From Oscillospiraceae bacterium (lineage in GTDB: Bacteria > Bacillota > Clostridia > Oscillospirales > Ruminococcaceae): DNA of 64,000 nucleotides. The stretch covers positions 1 to 64,000 of the forward strand of contig JAGASH010000008.1 of assembly GCA_017847835.1 (NCBI GenBank), in the 5' to 3' direction. The notes beneath the pieces were generated by a model. That model had not been told where the DNA came from and searched no databases. It saw only the letters and a program-made list of their open reading frames with translations. Positions 36,214 to 44,536 of the stretch are shown here, piece after piece. The translations under genes and the position numbers were made by a program. Every line of letters begins with the position of its first letter. Positions within the stretch are counted from its first letter, which is position 1.

Positions 36214-36846
36214 TTAAGCCTTAACCGCGTCGCAGATGGTAACAACTCCGCCCTTAGGACCGGGAACTGCGCCCTTAACTGCGATGAGATTGTTCTCGAC
36301 GTCAACCTTGACAACAACGAGGTTCTGAACGGTAACTCTCTCTGCGCCCATGTGACCTGCCATACCCTTGCCCTTGAAAATTCTCGAAGGGCTGGAGCAA
36401 GCGCCCATAGAGCCTGCCTGTCTTGCAACAGGACCGGAACCGTGAGTTTCCTTCAGTCTGTGCTGGTTGTGACGCTTGATTGCGCCTGTGAAACCCTTAC
36501 CCTTGCTGGTGCCGACAACGTCGATAACGTCGCCCTCAGCAAAAACGTCTGCCTTTACGATATCGCCCGTGTTAAGGGAAGCGGTGTCGTCAAGACGGAA
36601 CTCCTTAAGAGTTTTCTTGAAAGCCACGTCATTCTTCTTGAAGTGACCCTGCTCGGGCTTGTTAACGTGCTTAGCGGAAACATCGCCAAAGCCGAGCTGA
36701 ACAGCTTCATAGCCGTCGTTTTCGGTTGTTTTCTTCTGTACTACAACGCAGGGACCCGCCTCGATAACGGTAACGGGAACAACCTTTCCTGCCTCGTCGA
36801 AAATCTGCGTCATGCCGATTTTCTTGCCGATGATAGCCTTTTTCAT
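36214..36846 (-). CDS. rplC: 50S ribosomal protein L3
   Basis: 210 residues. One of the first 50S assembly proteins. [20 protein letters not shown] and the central [19 protein letters not shown] segment identify it. A 144-nt gap with alternative hairpins lies upstream, before rpsJ. Confidence 0.98.
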   Translation of the reverse strand: MKKAIIGKKIGMTQIFDEAGKVVPVTVIEAGPCVVVQKKTTENDGYEAVQLGFGDVSAKHVNKPEQGHFKKNDVAFKKTLKEFRLDDTASLNTGDIVKADVFAEGDVIDVVGTSKGKGFTGAIKRHNQHRLKETHGSGPVARQAGSMGACSSPSRIFKGKGMAGHMGAERVTVQNLVVVKVDVENNLIAVKGAVPGPKGGVVTICDAVKA

Positions 36847-36990
36847 CAGCCTTTCCTCCTTACTTGGTTATTGGTTGAGATTGCTCTCAACATGACCTCG
36901 CGCCGCGAATCGGCGTTCGGTTAGCGGTTGGGGAACCGTTGGGTAAATCCCCCAACATAACTCAAAGTCAAAAGCGAAACGCCTTCAACT
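36847..36990 (-). other. 144-nt rpsJ-rplC intergenic region with competing hairpins
   Basis: Several stems can be drawn: CGCCG/CGGCG at 36901-36915; CGGTT/AACCG with a GGGG loop at 36925-36938; and GTTGGGG (36927-36933) pairing with CCCCAAC (36950-36956). The last two exclude each other because both use the same GTTGGGG. The region contains no gene. It may be an RNA switch or processing site, or just unselected pairing. Confidence 0.45.
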
Positions 36991-37302
36991 TTAAATATCC
37001 ATGGAAATCTCCACACCTGCGGGAAGCTCAAGACTCTGAAGAGCCTCAATTGTCTTCTGAGAGGGACGGATTACATCGATAAGGCGCTTGTGAGTTCTGA
37101 GTTCGAACTGCTCGCGGGAGTCCTTATACTTGTGAACCGCTCTCAGGATTGTTACAACCTGCTTGTCCGTGGGGAGCGGAATGGGGCCTGCAACTCTTGC
37201 TCCGCTGCGCTTTGCAGCGTCAACAATCTTAGCAGCGGCAGCGTCAACGATGCCGTGCTCGTAGCCCTTAATTCTGATTCTTACCTTTTCGCTGGATGCC
37301 AT
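36991..37302 (-). CDS. rpsJ: 30S ribosomal protein S10
   Basis: 103 residues. S10 is a head protein of the 30S subunit that also partners NusB in antitermination. [20 protein letters not shown] and VDIRP-type ([30 protein letters not shown]) segments identify it. The start at 37302 gives the standard length; the upstream in-frame extension to 37341 is not conserved in the family. It is the first gene of the 32-gene cluster and has its own promoter and a leader of about 280 nt. Confidence 0.98.
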   Translation of the reverse strand: MASSEKVRIRIKGYEHGIVDAAAAKIVDAAKRSGARVAGPIPLPTDKQVVTILRAVHKYKDSREQFELRTHKRLIDVIRPSQKTIEALQSLELPAGVEISMDI

Positions 37303-37579
37303 AATGTTCAACCTTTCCCGTTTTTGTAAAACGCTTGTCAATAATCGGCGAAGGCTTATTATGAAAAATCCACTGCTCCGTGTGTTTCATATATCCGTGC
37401 AGACCTGTTAGTTATCCGAGGATTTCGGACACTTTAACCGTCGATGCCGAATCTTCCGAAGAGTATCAATTTTTCCGCCCGAATCGAGTTCGGACATGCT
37501 CCGTCGAAGTTACCACGGCTTGCGTGCAATCTCCGACTTCATCGCCTTTGTTTTCAAAACTGCCGTACAGCAGTCGCCA
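37303..37579 (-). promoter_or_regulatory. Long 5' leader of the S10 operon
   Basis: About 277 nt lie between the predicted start site and rpsJ, with no gene. The leader can form several small hairpins, including CTGCTGTACGGCAG, CCGAA/TTCGG around CTCGA and TCCGA/TCGGA around AATCC, and a larger AATAAGCC...TTATT structure near the gene. Long leaders of this kind often carry autoregulatory binding sites for a ribosomal protein, L4 in the known S10 cases. The identity of any ligand here is inference. Confidence 0.5.
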
Positions 37580-37585
37580 AAGATT

Positions 37586-37614
37586 ATTTTACCACACACG
37601 ACGCTATTTTTCAA
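37586..37614 (-). promoter_or_regulatory. SigA-type promoter of the S10-spc-alpha cluster
   Basis: Reading the - strand, TTGAAA (37614-37609) and TAAAAT (37591-37586) with a 17-bp spacer. Confidence 0.75.
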
Positions 37615-37751
37615 GCGTATTCACGAAAAAATTCCGCCTTTGCCATAGAGAATTTTCCCTCAATTCCAGCCTCTGTTTTATGCACTTTGCACAAAACAGG
37701 CATTTTTCACCCGTTTTTCGCCTAAATATACCATTATAATATAAAGCCGGC

Positions 37752-38477
37752 TCAGAGCTCGTCGAGCGCGCCCGCGATAACCTCTGCCCACTGCCTTACA
37801 ATCACGTCAATATCTCCCGTTGTGACGAGAAAATCGCTGTCGGCGGGATTTTTGGTGACGGAGGAGAGAGCCGTTACCGTGGGAACACCGATTGCCGCGA
37901 CGGGAATTCCGAGCGTTTTCCGCGAAATCAAGTCCCGACGAGAACCCGCACCCGAGCCCGGAATTAACCCCGCGTCGGTTATCTGGACGGTTTTGCCGAT
38001 GAAACGCGGATTTGCGCAGGCAAGCGCGTCTATCACGACAACACAGTCCGCGGGAAGCTCACGAGCTGCCGCCCGAACAAGCTTTGCCGTGTCAAGTCCC
38101 GTTTTTGCGGCTACGTCGGTTTCGATTGCCGAGAGCTGAAAATGCCGCGTTTTTCGCTTTGTTATCCCGCGAACGGAAAGCGCGCCGAGGCTGTCGGGAG
38201 TGATGTCGGGGTTGCCAAGACCGGCAGCGAAAATCCTTCCGCGCTCGGGGACAAGCCGCAGAAGCGCTCTTTGCAGCAGCGCGGTCATTCCGAAATCGGA
38301 CGGCTCTCCCTCCAGCGTGATATATCGTCCCGCGCTCTTTCCGATTTCACGGGCTGCATTTTCGCGGATTTTAACGTCGGTGATTTTGACCGCGCCGATT
38401 GTCCGTGAAACCGCAGAAATCCCGTCTTTTTCGGTGAACAGCTTTGCCGCTTCCATTGCAAGTCCTGTCTTATCCAT
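37752..38477 (-). CDS. gpr: Germination protease GPR, compact form
   Basis: 241 residues. GPR degrades the small acid-soluble proteins coating DNA when spores germinate. Family segments are clear: DKTGLAMEA, GLGNPDITPDSLG, VVVIDALACANP, DAGLIPGSGAGSRR and GIPVAAIGVPTVT. Bacillus GPR is about 370 residues. This protein lacks the long internal region that precedes the last helix and joins directly to a terminal segment ending ALDEL. ATG 38477 follows GGGAGA. Its presence is the strongest sign that the host sporulates. It lies upstream of the ribosomal cluster with a 449-nt gap. Confidence 0.88.
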   Translation of the reverse strand: MDKTGLAMEAAKLFTEKDGISAVSRTIGAVKITDVKIRENAAREIGKSAGRYITLEGEPSDFGMTALLQRALLRLVPERGRIFAAGLGNPDITPDSLGALSVRGITKRKTRHFQLSAIETDVAAKTGLDTAKLVRAAARELPADCVVVIDALACANPRFIGKTVQITDAGLIPGSGAGSRRDLISRKTLGIPVAAIGVPTVTALSSVTKNPADSDFLVTTGDIDVIVRQWAEVIAGALDEL

Positions 38478-38527
38478 AAAAATTCTCCCGTAAATCAAGC
38501 AAATTCGGATTTTTTTCGTTTACCCCC

Positions 38528-38556
38528 TTGAAATTTTCCGGAAAATGTGTTATAAT
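38528..38556 (+). promoter_or_regulatory. SigA-type promoter for rpsT
   Basis: TTGAAA (38528-38533) and TATAAT (38551-38556), 17-bp spacer. The leader is about 140 nt and contains a hairpin formed by AAAAATCC (near 38573) and GGATTTTT (near 38614). Confidence 0.8.
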
Positions 38557-38700
38557 ATCTAGTACTGTGAGAAAAATCCTGCCAAGAATGATGAAATTAG
38601 AGAAAAGGCGGGGGATTTTTGGTGAATATAAATAATTTTCCCCGAAAATTCTTGCAAAATTCAGTAAATAAAACAAATTACTCAAACGGAGGTGAAAAAG

Positions 38701-38940
38701 ATGCCGAATATTAAATCCGCAAAGAAGAGAGTTCTTACTTCTCAGGCAAGAAACGAGGCTAACAAGAGCGCAAAGTCCGCTCTCAGAACCTCGATAAAGA
38801 AAGCTCGCGAGGACGGAGCAGACGCTGCGACAGTTAAGGCTGCCGTAGTAAACGTTGACAAGGCTGCGGGCAAGGGTCTTATCCACAAGAATAAGGCTGC
38901 TCGTATCAAGTCGCAGCTCGCTAAGAAAGCGAACGCATAA
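38701..38940 (+). CDS. rpsT: 30S ribosomal protein S20
   Basis: 79 residues. S20 binds the 5' and 3' minor domains of 16S rRNA as a three-helix bundle. MPNIKSAKKRVLTSQ is the family start. GGAGG (38688-38692) sits 8 nt before ATG 38701, while a GTG at 38692 overlaps that site. It has its own promoter, leader and terminator, transcribed divergently from gpr. Confidence 0.97.
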   Translation: MPNIKSAKKRVLTSQARNEANKSAKSALRTSIKKAREDGADAATVKAAVVNVDKAAGKGLIHKNKAARIKSQLAKKANA

Positions 38941-38961
38941 GAGCCTGTTTCACGTCATAAA

Positions 38962-38996
38962 CGCCCGCAGCTTTTTGGTTTGCGGGCGCATTTTTT
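38962..38996 (+). terminator. Terminator of rpsT
   Basis: CGCCCGCA / TGCGGGCG stem and a T6 tail. Confidence 0.9.
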
Positions 38997-39019
38997 AAGG
39001 CGAAGAGGGGGTTTTATAG

Positions 39020-39532
39020 ATGAAATTAGTAGAAGTTACGGATATAAACGAAATCGACGCGGTTCTGAACGAAGCGCAGATGTGCAGGATTTCTCTGCTT
39101 GACGGCGACAAGCCGTATATTGCCCCGATGCTTTTCGGGTATTGCCTCACGGGAGAAAAGCCCGAGTTCTATTTCCGCTGCGGAGAAAACAAAAGCGAAC
39201 TTATCGAGCTTATCAAAAAGAACAACAGGGCGGCATTTGAAATCGACAAGCTTTTCGGAGTTGTGCCCGGAGAGGAAAATCCGAGCCTTTTTGAGGCGGA
39301 ATATGAGTTTGTCGGAGGCACGGGCACAATCGAGTTCATCACCGGTATCGACAAAATCACCGGTTTCAGCCACATTCTCAAAAAATACAACAAAAACGGC
39401 GGTGAGTGCATTATCTCCGAGCAGATTTTGAACAGCTTTGCCGTTTTGAAGCTCACGGCAAATAAGATTATCTGCAAAAAACAGAGAAAAACTGTTGGTG
39501 AAGCAAATGAAACTGAACAAGGAAACGCTTAA
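39020..39532 (+). CDS. Pyridoxamine-5'-phosphate-oxidase-like flavin-binding protein
   Basis: 170 residues. It resembles the split-barrel flavin-reductase superfamily (NimA-like group): MCRISLLDGDKPYIAPMLFGY and the FYFRCGENKSELIELIKKNNRAAFEID segments fit the barrel and the FMN/heme-pocket region. Substrate unknown. GAGGGGG upstream supports the start. The next gene begins inside its last codons, so the two are probably cotranslated. Confidence 0.75.
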   Translation: MKLVEVTDINEIDAVLNEAQMCRISLLDGDKPYIAPMLFGYCLTGEKPEFYFRCGENKSELIELIKKNNRAAFEIDKLFGVVPGEENPSLFEAEYEFVGGTGTIEFITGIDKITGFSHILKKYNKNGGECIISEQILNSFAVLKLTANKIICKKQRKTVGEANETEQGNA

Positions 39533-41516
39533 AATCAAACTGCGCGAGCTTCAGGAAAACGAGGAATACGAGCTTATCGAGAAAACCGTGACAGCACTTC
39601 CCGACAGCCTTATCGACGACGATATCCTGAATATTCTTTGCTCAGCTTATTTTAATCTCGATGAGTACAAAAAGGCAATCGCGCTTCTCGAAGGACAGCG
39701 CGAGCGTCTTGACGACGACTACAAGTGGAATTTCCGAATGGGACTTGCGCTCTATAAAGCGTCAAAGGACGAGGAGTGCGAGGATAACGACGAGCTCAGA
39801 AAGAAAATTCTCGAACGCGCGCAGGTTTCCTTTGCGCGGGCTATGAATATGAACCCGTCACAGGAAATCCTTGAAACTGCGGATATGTATATGGAAAAAA
39901 TCGAGAACGCTCTCGACGAGCTGTACGACGACGCAGAGGGCGACGAATACGCTCCCGAGATGTACAGCGCGGAAGAAATCGAGGCGGTCGAGGAGCATAT
40001 CAAGGAGTATTTCGGCGATTTTCCGACTGTGTTTCACGAGCTGGTTTCGCCCGATATCCACTGCGATATCTACATAGTTCCCCCGACAAAAGAGCGCAAT
40101 TATTACACGCTTCTGACCGCGGGAATGGGTGCGCACGTTATGGATATTCCCGAGGAGCTTGACGCCGAGAAACTAGGCAGAGCCGAGCTTTTAATCTGCC
40201 TTCCTCCCGACTGGAAAGTCGGCGAAAACTCCGAGGAGTGGTTCTGGCCGATAGGCTTGCTGAAAAGTCTGGCGCGGCTTCCGATAAACTGCGAAACGTG
40301 GCTCGGCTGGGGACACACCGTCGATAACGGCGGGAGCTTTGCCGAAAACACGGGACTTTGCGGCTCGCTTTTGATTTACCCCGAGGACGTTGAACAGGGC
40401 GCGGATTTTTGCGAGCTGCCGAACGGTGAACGGGTGAATTTCTTCGAGGTTCTCCCTATTTACCGCGATGAAATGCTGTTCAAGCGCAACAACGACACCC
40501 ACGCGCTTCTCGAAAAAATGAACGGTGTTTCTCACATTGTGGATATCAACCGCGAGCCTGTCTGCGAGGAGTACAACCTTATCGACTCAATGGCTGACCA
40601 CGCGAAAAAAATCCTTGAAAAGGACCTGCCGATAAGCACAATGAATGCAGGAAATCACATCGCGATGTTTTTGCGCTGGTGCATCGAGCACGACCTTTAC
40701 AGCAGGGATTTCTTCGAGCAGTTTCCCGATTTAATCGAGAAAGTCAAGAGCGGAAATCCCGGCGATTTGCGAAAATTCCTCAAAATCGCGATGACCGGAG
40801 AGCTTGCGGTTTACCATTTCAGCTTTCTGGGCTACGCATTTGCGCGGGATTATTACGACTTCAATCACCACAATTTTGAGTTCTTTTACCCCGCAGATGT
40901 GGACGCCTGCGCTGAGGATTATTTCGGCACGGAAAAGTACAACTCTGAGGAATTCAAGGACGAAGCATATCTTTTCACGCCGTATGACGAGGATTATTAC
41001 GGAAGATTGTCGAAATACATCGACCGCGCTTATGCAAAATTTTATCCCGATTTCAGGGACTTTCAGTACAGCGATATGCTGCCGACGGTAAAAACAGCGG
41101 AGAAAATTCTCGGATGCGAGTGCGTTTTCCCGCAAGAGCCGCGGGATATTGTGAAAGAGCTGAAAAAGGCGCTTTCGGACTGCGAAAACGAAGATTGGTT
41201 TCCGCTGCTGCTTATTGTCGACTGCATTTCCGACGCGACTGAAAACGAAGCCGATTATCTCGCCGATGTTCTCATCAATGCAGACGAGCCGTTTTTTCAG
41301 CCGACTGTTATTGCAAAAACACCGCGGAAGAACTTTTTTGAGAAATTCTCCGAGGCAAAGCCTGCTTATATCAACTCGGAAGAAATTAAAACAAGCAGCG
41401 AGCGCGCAAAGGAGTATTTCGGGGTGAAACCCGCAGTGCTGGCAATTTCCGAAAACGGCACTATGCTTATGCTGCCCGAAAACGACGGAGTTTACCTTTT
41501 GCTGAAAGGAAAGTAA
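39507..41516 (+). CDS. SUFU-domain protein with N-terminal TPR-like region
   Basis: 669 residues, soluble. Residues about 1-130 are helical and TPR-like (SAYFNLDEYKKAIALLEGQ). Residues about 170-350 match the suppressor-of-fused (SUFU) domain: HELVSPDIHCDIYIVPPT, MGAHVMDIP, ELLICLPPDWK and LLIYPEDVEQGADF are recognisable. The C-terminal 300 residues are acidic and unrecognised. In bacteria SUFU domains are often linked to polymorphic-toxin immunity, but this combination may have another role. ATG 39507 is preferred over the TTG/GTG codons just upstream. It overlaps the flavoprotein gene and ends 1 nt before the HD gene. Confidence 0.72.
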   Translation: MKLNKETLKIKLRELQENEEYELIEKTVTALPDSLIDDDILNILCSAYFNLDEYKKAIALLEGQRERLDDDYKWNFRMGLALYKASKDEECEDNDELRKKILERAQVSFARAMNMNPSQEILETADMYMEKIENALDELYDDAEGDEYAPEMYSAEEIEAVEEHIKEYFGDFPTVFHELVSPDIHCDIYIVPPTKERNYYTLLTAGMGAHVMDIPEELDAEKLGRAELLICLPPDWKVGENSEEWFWPIGLLKSLARLPINCETWLGWGHTVDNGGSFAENTGLCGSLLIYPEDVEQGADFCELPNGERVNFFEVLPIYRDEMLFKRNNDTHALLEKMNGVSHIVDINREPVCEEYNLIDSMADHAKKILEKDLPISTMNAGNHIAMFLRWCIEHDLYSRDFFEQFPDLIEKVKSGNPGDLRKFLKIAMTGELAVYHFSFLGYAFARDYYDFNHHNFEFFYPADVDACAEDYFGTEKYNSEEFKDEAYLFTPYDEDYYGRLSKYIDRAYAKFYPDFRDFQYSDMLPTVKTAEKILGCECVFPQEPRDIVKELKKALSDCENEDWFPLLLIVDCISDATENEADYLADVLINADEPFFQPTVIAKTPRKNFFEKFSEAKPAYINSEEIKTSSERAKEYFGVKPAVLAISENGTMLMLPENDGVYLLLKGK

Positions 41517-41517
41517 A

Positions 41518-42105
41518 ATGACCGAAAAAGAAGAGTTTATCTCGATTTTCACCGAAAATATAAAGCGTGAGGGCGCAGACAAGCTGCTTGATTTTCTTGA
41601 AAACAAGAGCGATTTTTTCACGGCTCCCGCGTCAACCCGTTATCACAACGCTTTTGAAGGCGGACTTCTGCGGCACTCGCTGAATGTTTATAAGTGCCTT
41701 GTCGCGTATCTTGAAAGAGGACGCGTGAAGGATATGTACAAGCTTGAAGCAAACGCGGAAACCGCGGCTATTGTCGCATTACTGCACGATTTGTGCAAGG
41801 TCAACATCTACCGCGTTTCCTACCGCAACTCCAAAAACGACAAAACCGGACAATGGGAAAAAGTGCCATATTACGAAATCCACGACAACCTCCCTTACGG
41901 TCACGGTGAAAAAAGCGTCTATATGATAAGCGGGTTTATGCGGCTGACGCGCGAGGAAGCTATGGCAATCCGCTGGCATATGGGCTTTTCCGGCACCGAG
42001 GACAAAAACACAATCGGCAGAGCGCTCGAAAAATACCCGCTTGCGTTTGCGCTTTCGGTTGCGGATATGGAAGCTAGCTATTTCCTCGAAGGCTCGGAGG
42101 ACTAA
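41518..42105 (+). CDS. HD-domain phosphohydrolase
   Basis: 195 residues. HNAFEGGLLRHSLNV, LLHDLCKVN and YGHGEKSV give the His/Asp metal ligands of an HD hydrolase. HD enzymes cleave nucleotides or cyclic nucleotides; the exact substrate cannot be read from sequence. AAAGGAAAG precedes ATG 41518, which follows the SUFU gene by 1 nt, suggesting translational coupling and a functional link. Confidence 0.82.
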   Translation: MTEKEEFISIFTENIKREGADKLLDFLENKSDFFTAPASTRYHNAFEGGLLRHSLNVYKCLVAYLERGRVKDMYKLEANAETAAIVALLHDLCKVNIYRVSYRNSKNDKTGQWEKVPYYEIHDNLPYGHGEKSVYMISGFMRLTREEAMAIRWHMGFSGTEDKNTIGRALEKYPLAFALSVADMEASYFLEGSED

Positions 42106-42110
42106 AATTC

Positions 42111-42146
42111 AGCACGAGAGATAATCTTCTCGTGCTTTTATTTTGC
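42111..42146 (+). terminator. Terminator of the flavoprotein-SUFU-HD operon
   Basis: AGCACGAGA / TCTCGTGCT stem, then TTTTATTTT. Confidence 0.85.
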
Positions 42147-42204
42147 ATAAATTGCAAGACAAGTCATATAAATTTACAAAACCCGCAACCGAAAAGGAGC
42201 TTTT

Positions 42205-43347
42205 ATGAAAAAATTTATCTGCTTGCTTTTGAGCGTTCTCACGCTGTTTTCTATCGGTTCAACCGCGCTTGCCGAGAGCGCAAATCCCGCTTCCTCGGGG
42301 AAATCCGAAATCCTATTTGAAGCGAACACGGGGCAAGTTCTCTTTTCAAAAAATGCCGATGAAAAGCTGCCGATTGCGTCCGTCACGAAAACAATGTCGC
42401 TGCTCCTTTTTGCAGAGGCAATCGACAAGGGAAAGCTCACGCTTGAAGAAAAAGTCAAAGCCTCGGGCGAAGCTTCAAAAACCGAGGGCTCGACAATCTG
42501 GCTTACTGCGGGAGAGGAAATGACGGTCGCAGAGCTGCTTGAAGCGGTTATCGTGAACTCCGCGAATGACGCTTGCGTGGCTCTCGCAGAGCACCTTTCG
42601 GGAAGTGAAGCGGTTTTCGTCAAGCTGATGAATAAGCGCGCGAAAGAACTCAAAATGACCTCAACGCGCTACAAAAACTGCACGGGACTTGACGCTGACG
42701 GGCACTACTCAACGGCTCACGATATCGCAATCGTCACCGCAGAATTGATGAAGCACGAGGTGCTGAGAGGGTGGTTTCTGACGTGGGTTGACTATCTTCG
42801 CGGCGGTGAAACGCAGCTTGTCAACACAAACAAAATGATACGCTATTACAACGGTATTCTCGGCGGAAAAACCGGCACAACCGACGCTGCGGGCTGCTGT
42901 CTTACGGTCTGCGCGGAGCGGAATAATATGCGGCTGGTCGCGGTAACGCTCGGCTGCGCAGAGGACAGCGAGCGCTTCGATGTGTGCGAAAATCTCCTTG
43001 ACTACGGCTTTAGCAGCTTCGAGCTGTTTTCCCCCGAAATTAATTTCAACAATCTCAAACCGATAAAAGTCACACGCGGCACGCTCTCCGAAACCACGCC
43101 GATTATCAAAAATCAGGGCGAGGAGTGCGTTATCAAAAAAGGTCGAGCAAAGGACGTGAAGTACGAATACACCTTTGTCGAGCAGCTCGAAGCACCCATT
43201 GAAAAGGGGCAGTTTGTCGGGGAGTATCTTGTCACCGTTGACGGCGCTGAGGTTTTTCGGTCGGATATTGTCGCGAAAGACGATATCCCGCGAATGAATT
43301 TCTGGCTTTGCTTTGTGCGGCTTTTGCAGGCGATGATTTCTATGTAG
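42205..43347 (+). CDS. D-alanyl-D-alanine carboxypeptidase (DacF/PBP5 type)
   Basis: 380 residues. An N-terminal signal peptide (residues 1 to about 24, ALA at the cleavage region) is followed by the S11 peptidase domain. Ser59-V-T-Lys62 is the SxxK motif, Ser119-A-Asn121 is SxN and Lys222-Thr-Gly is KTG. The C-terminal PBP5-like domain runs from about 270. It trims the terminal D-Ala from peptidoglycan stem peptides outside the cell. AAAGGAG before the ATG is clear. The gene stands alone, between two terminators. Confidence 0.94.
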   Translation: MKKFICLLLSVLTLFSIGSTALAESANPASSGKSEILFEANTGQVLFSKNADEKLPIASVTKTMSLLLFAEAIDKGKLTLEEKVKASGEASKTEGSTIWLTAGEEMTVAELLEAVIVNSANDACVALAEHLSGSEAVFVKLMNKRAKELKMTSTRYKNCTGLDADGHYSTAHDIAIVTAELMKHEVLRGWFLTWVDYLRGGETQLVNTNKMIRYYNGILGGKTGTTDAAGCCLTVCAERNNMRLVAVTLGCAEDSERFDVCENLLDYGFSSFELFSPEINFNNLKPIKVTRGTLSETTPIIKNQGEECVIKKGRAKDVKYEYTFVEQLEAPIEKGQFVGEYLVTVDGAEVFRSDIVAKDDIPRMNFWLCFVRLLQAMISM

Positions 43348-43372
43348 TGCGTGCTGTAAAACACGCATTTTC
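43347..43372 (+). terminator. Terminator between the carboxypeptidase and the convergent permease gene
   Basis: TGCGTG / CACGCA stem with T4 on the + strand; it can serve as the end of the carboxypeptidase transcript. Confidence 0.65.
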
Positions 43373-44536
43373 TCACATTCTGAGAGCCTCCGCGGGATTT
43401 AGCTTTGCCGCTTTTGCCGCGGGATAGGCTCCGAAAACCGCTCCCAGAAGCGCCGTCACAACCGCCGAAATCACAAGCGAGCCGATATTCACCGAAAACG
43501 GCACTCCCAAAATCACGCAGCCCGCAAACGAAACCGCAAGTCCCGCGACAATTCCCGAGAGGCTTCCCAGAAGCGTAAGCAGCACGCTTTCCGCGAGAAA
43601 CTCCCCGAGGATATCCCGCTTTCGCGCGCCGATTGCCTTTTTGATACCGATTTCGCGGGTGCGCTCGCTCACGCTCATCATCATCGCGGTCATCACCGAA
43701 ATCCCCGAAACCACAAGCGATATTCCCGCGGTCATCGAAAGCGCGGTCGTGACAATCGACAGGATATCGTCAAGCTGACTTTTCTGCGAGAGCAGATTGT
43801 TGCAGATATACCCGTCAACGTGCCCGTTTTTGAGGTCAAGCGCATTTGTGACGGTTTTCGGGGAAAAATCGTCCTCGCTCACCTTTACGGCGATTTTATC
43901 ATAGGTTGTTCTCCCGCAGAGGTGCTGCATTGTGGTAATCGGGATATACATAAATCCCGGCATGATATTCGTCAGCATACCCTGAAGCGACGACAGCCCC
44001 GACTGCGCGACGCCGATTATCGAGAATTCGTGGTATTTCCCGCCGAGAAACATTCTCAGCTTTTTTCCGACGATATTGCTTCTTCCGTAAACCTCCTCCG
44101 CGAAGCTCTCGTCAACCACACAGACCTTTGAAAGCGCGGCGCTGTCGGAATTTGTGATAAGCCTGCCGTGCTTTGCGCGAAGCGAAATCAGCTTGTCTGC
44201 GGACTTGTCCACACCCCACACATAGCAGTCAACGCGGCGGTTTATCATTTTTGCCTCGGTGATACTTGCCATAAGCGGCATTACGTCCGAAACACCGTCG
44301 ATTTTCCTCACCTCAAAAACGTCATCGTCCGTGAGAGTAACCGAAACCGAGTTGCCCGCAGCCTGTACAAGAAGCGTGTCAACTCCCATTGTGACAAGGG
44401 TTGAGCTCACCTGCTCCGTGCCTACCGCGCCGACCGTTGAAATAAGCGTCACCGAGAAAATTCCCACGGCAATCCCCGCCATTGTGAGCACAGAACGGAT
44501 TTTCGCACGGAATATGTTTTTCAGAATATTAAGCAT
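43373..44536 (-). CDS. ABC transporter permease, MacB/FtsX type
   Basis: 387 residues. One membrane helix near the N-terminus is followed by a large extracytoplasmic (MacB-type periplasmic-core) domain and three more helices at the C-terminus, the last two framing AYPAAKAAKLNPAEALRM. Such permeases normally work with an ATP-binding subunit (MacB/LolD type). The start at 44536 overlaps the membrane-fusion gene by 8 nt and has GAGGGTG upstream. No ATPase gene follows or precedes it in this window. Confidence 0.85.
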   Translation of the reverse strand: MLNILKNIFRAKIRSVLTMAGIAVGIFSVTLISTVGAVGTEQVSSTLVTMGVDTLLVQAAGNSVSVTLTDDDVFEVRKIDGVSDVMPLMASITEAKMINRRVDCYVWGVDKSADKLISLRAKHGRLITNSDSAALSKVCVVDESFAEEVYGRSNIVGKKLRMFLGGKYHEFSIIGVAQSGLSSLQGMLTNIMPGFMYIPITTMQHLCGRTTYDKIAVKVSEDDFSPKTVTNALDLKNGHVDGYICNNLLSQKSQLDDILSIVTTALSMTAGISLVVSGISVMTAMMMSVSERTREIGIKKAIGARKRDILGEFLAESVLLTLLGSLSGIVAGLAVSFAGCVILGVPFSVNIGSLVISAVVTALLGAVFGAYPAAKAAKLNPAEALRM

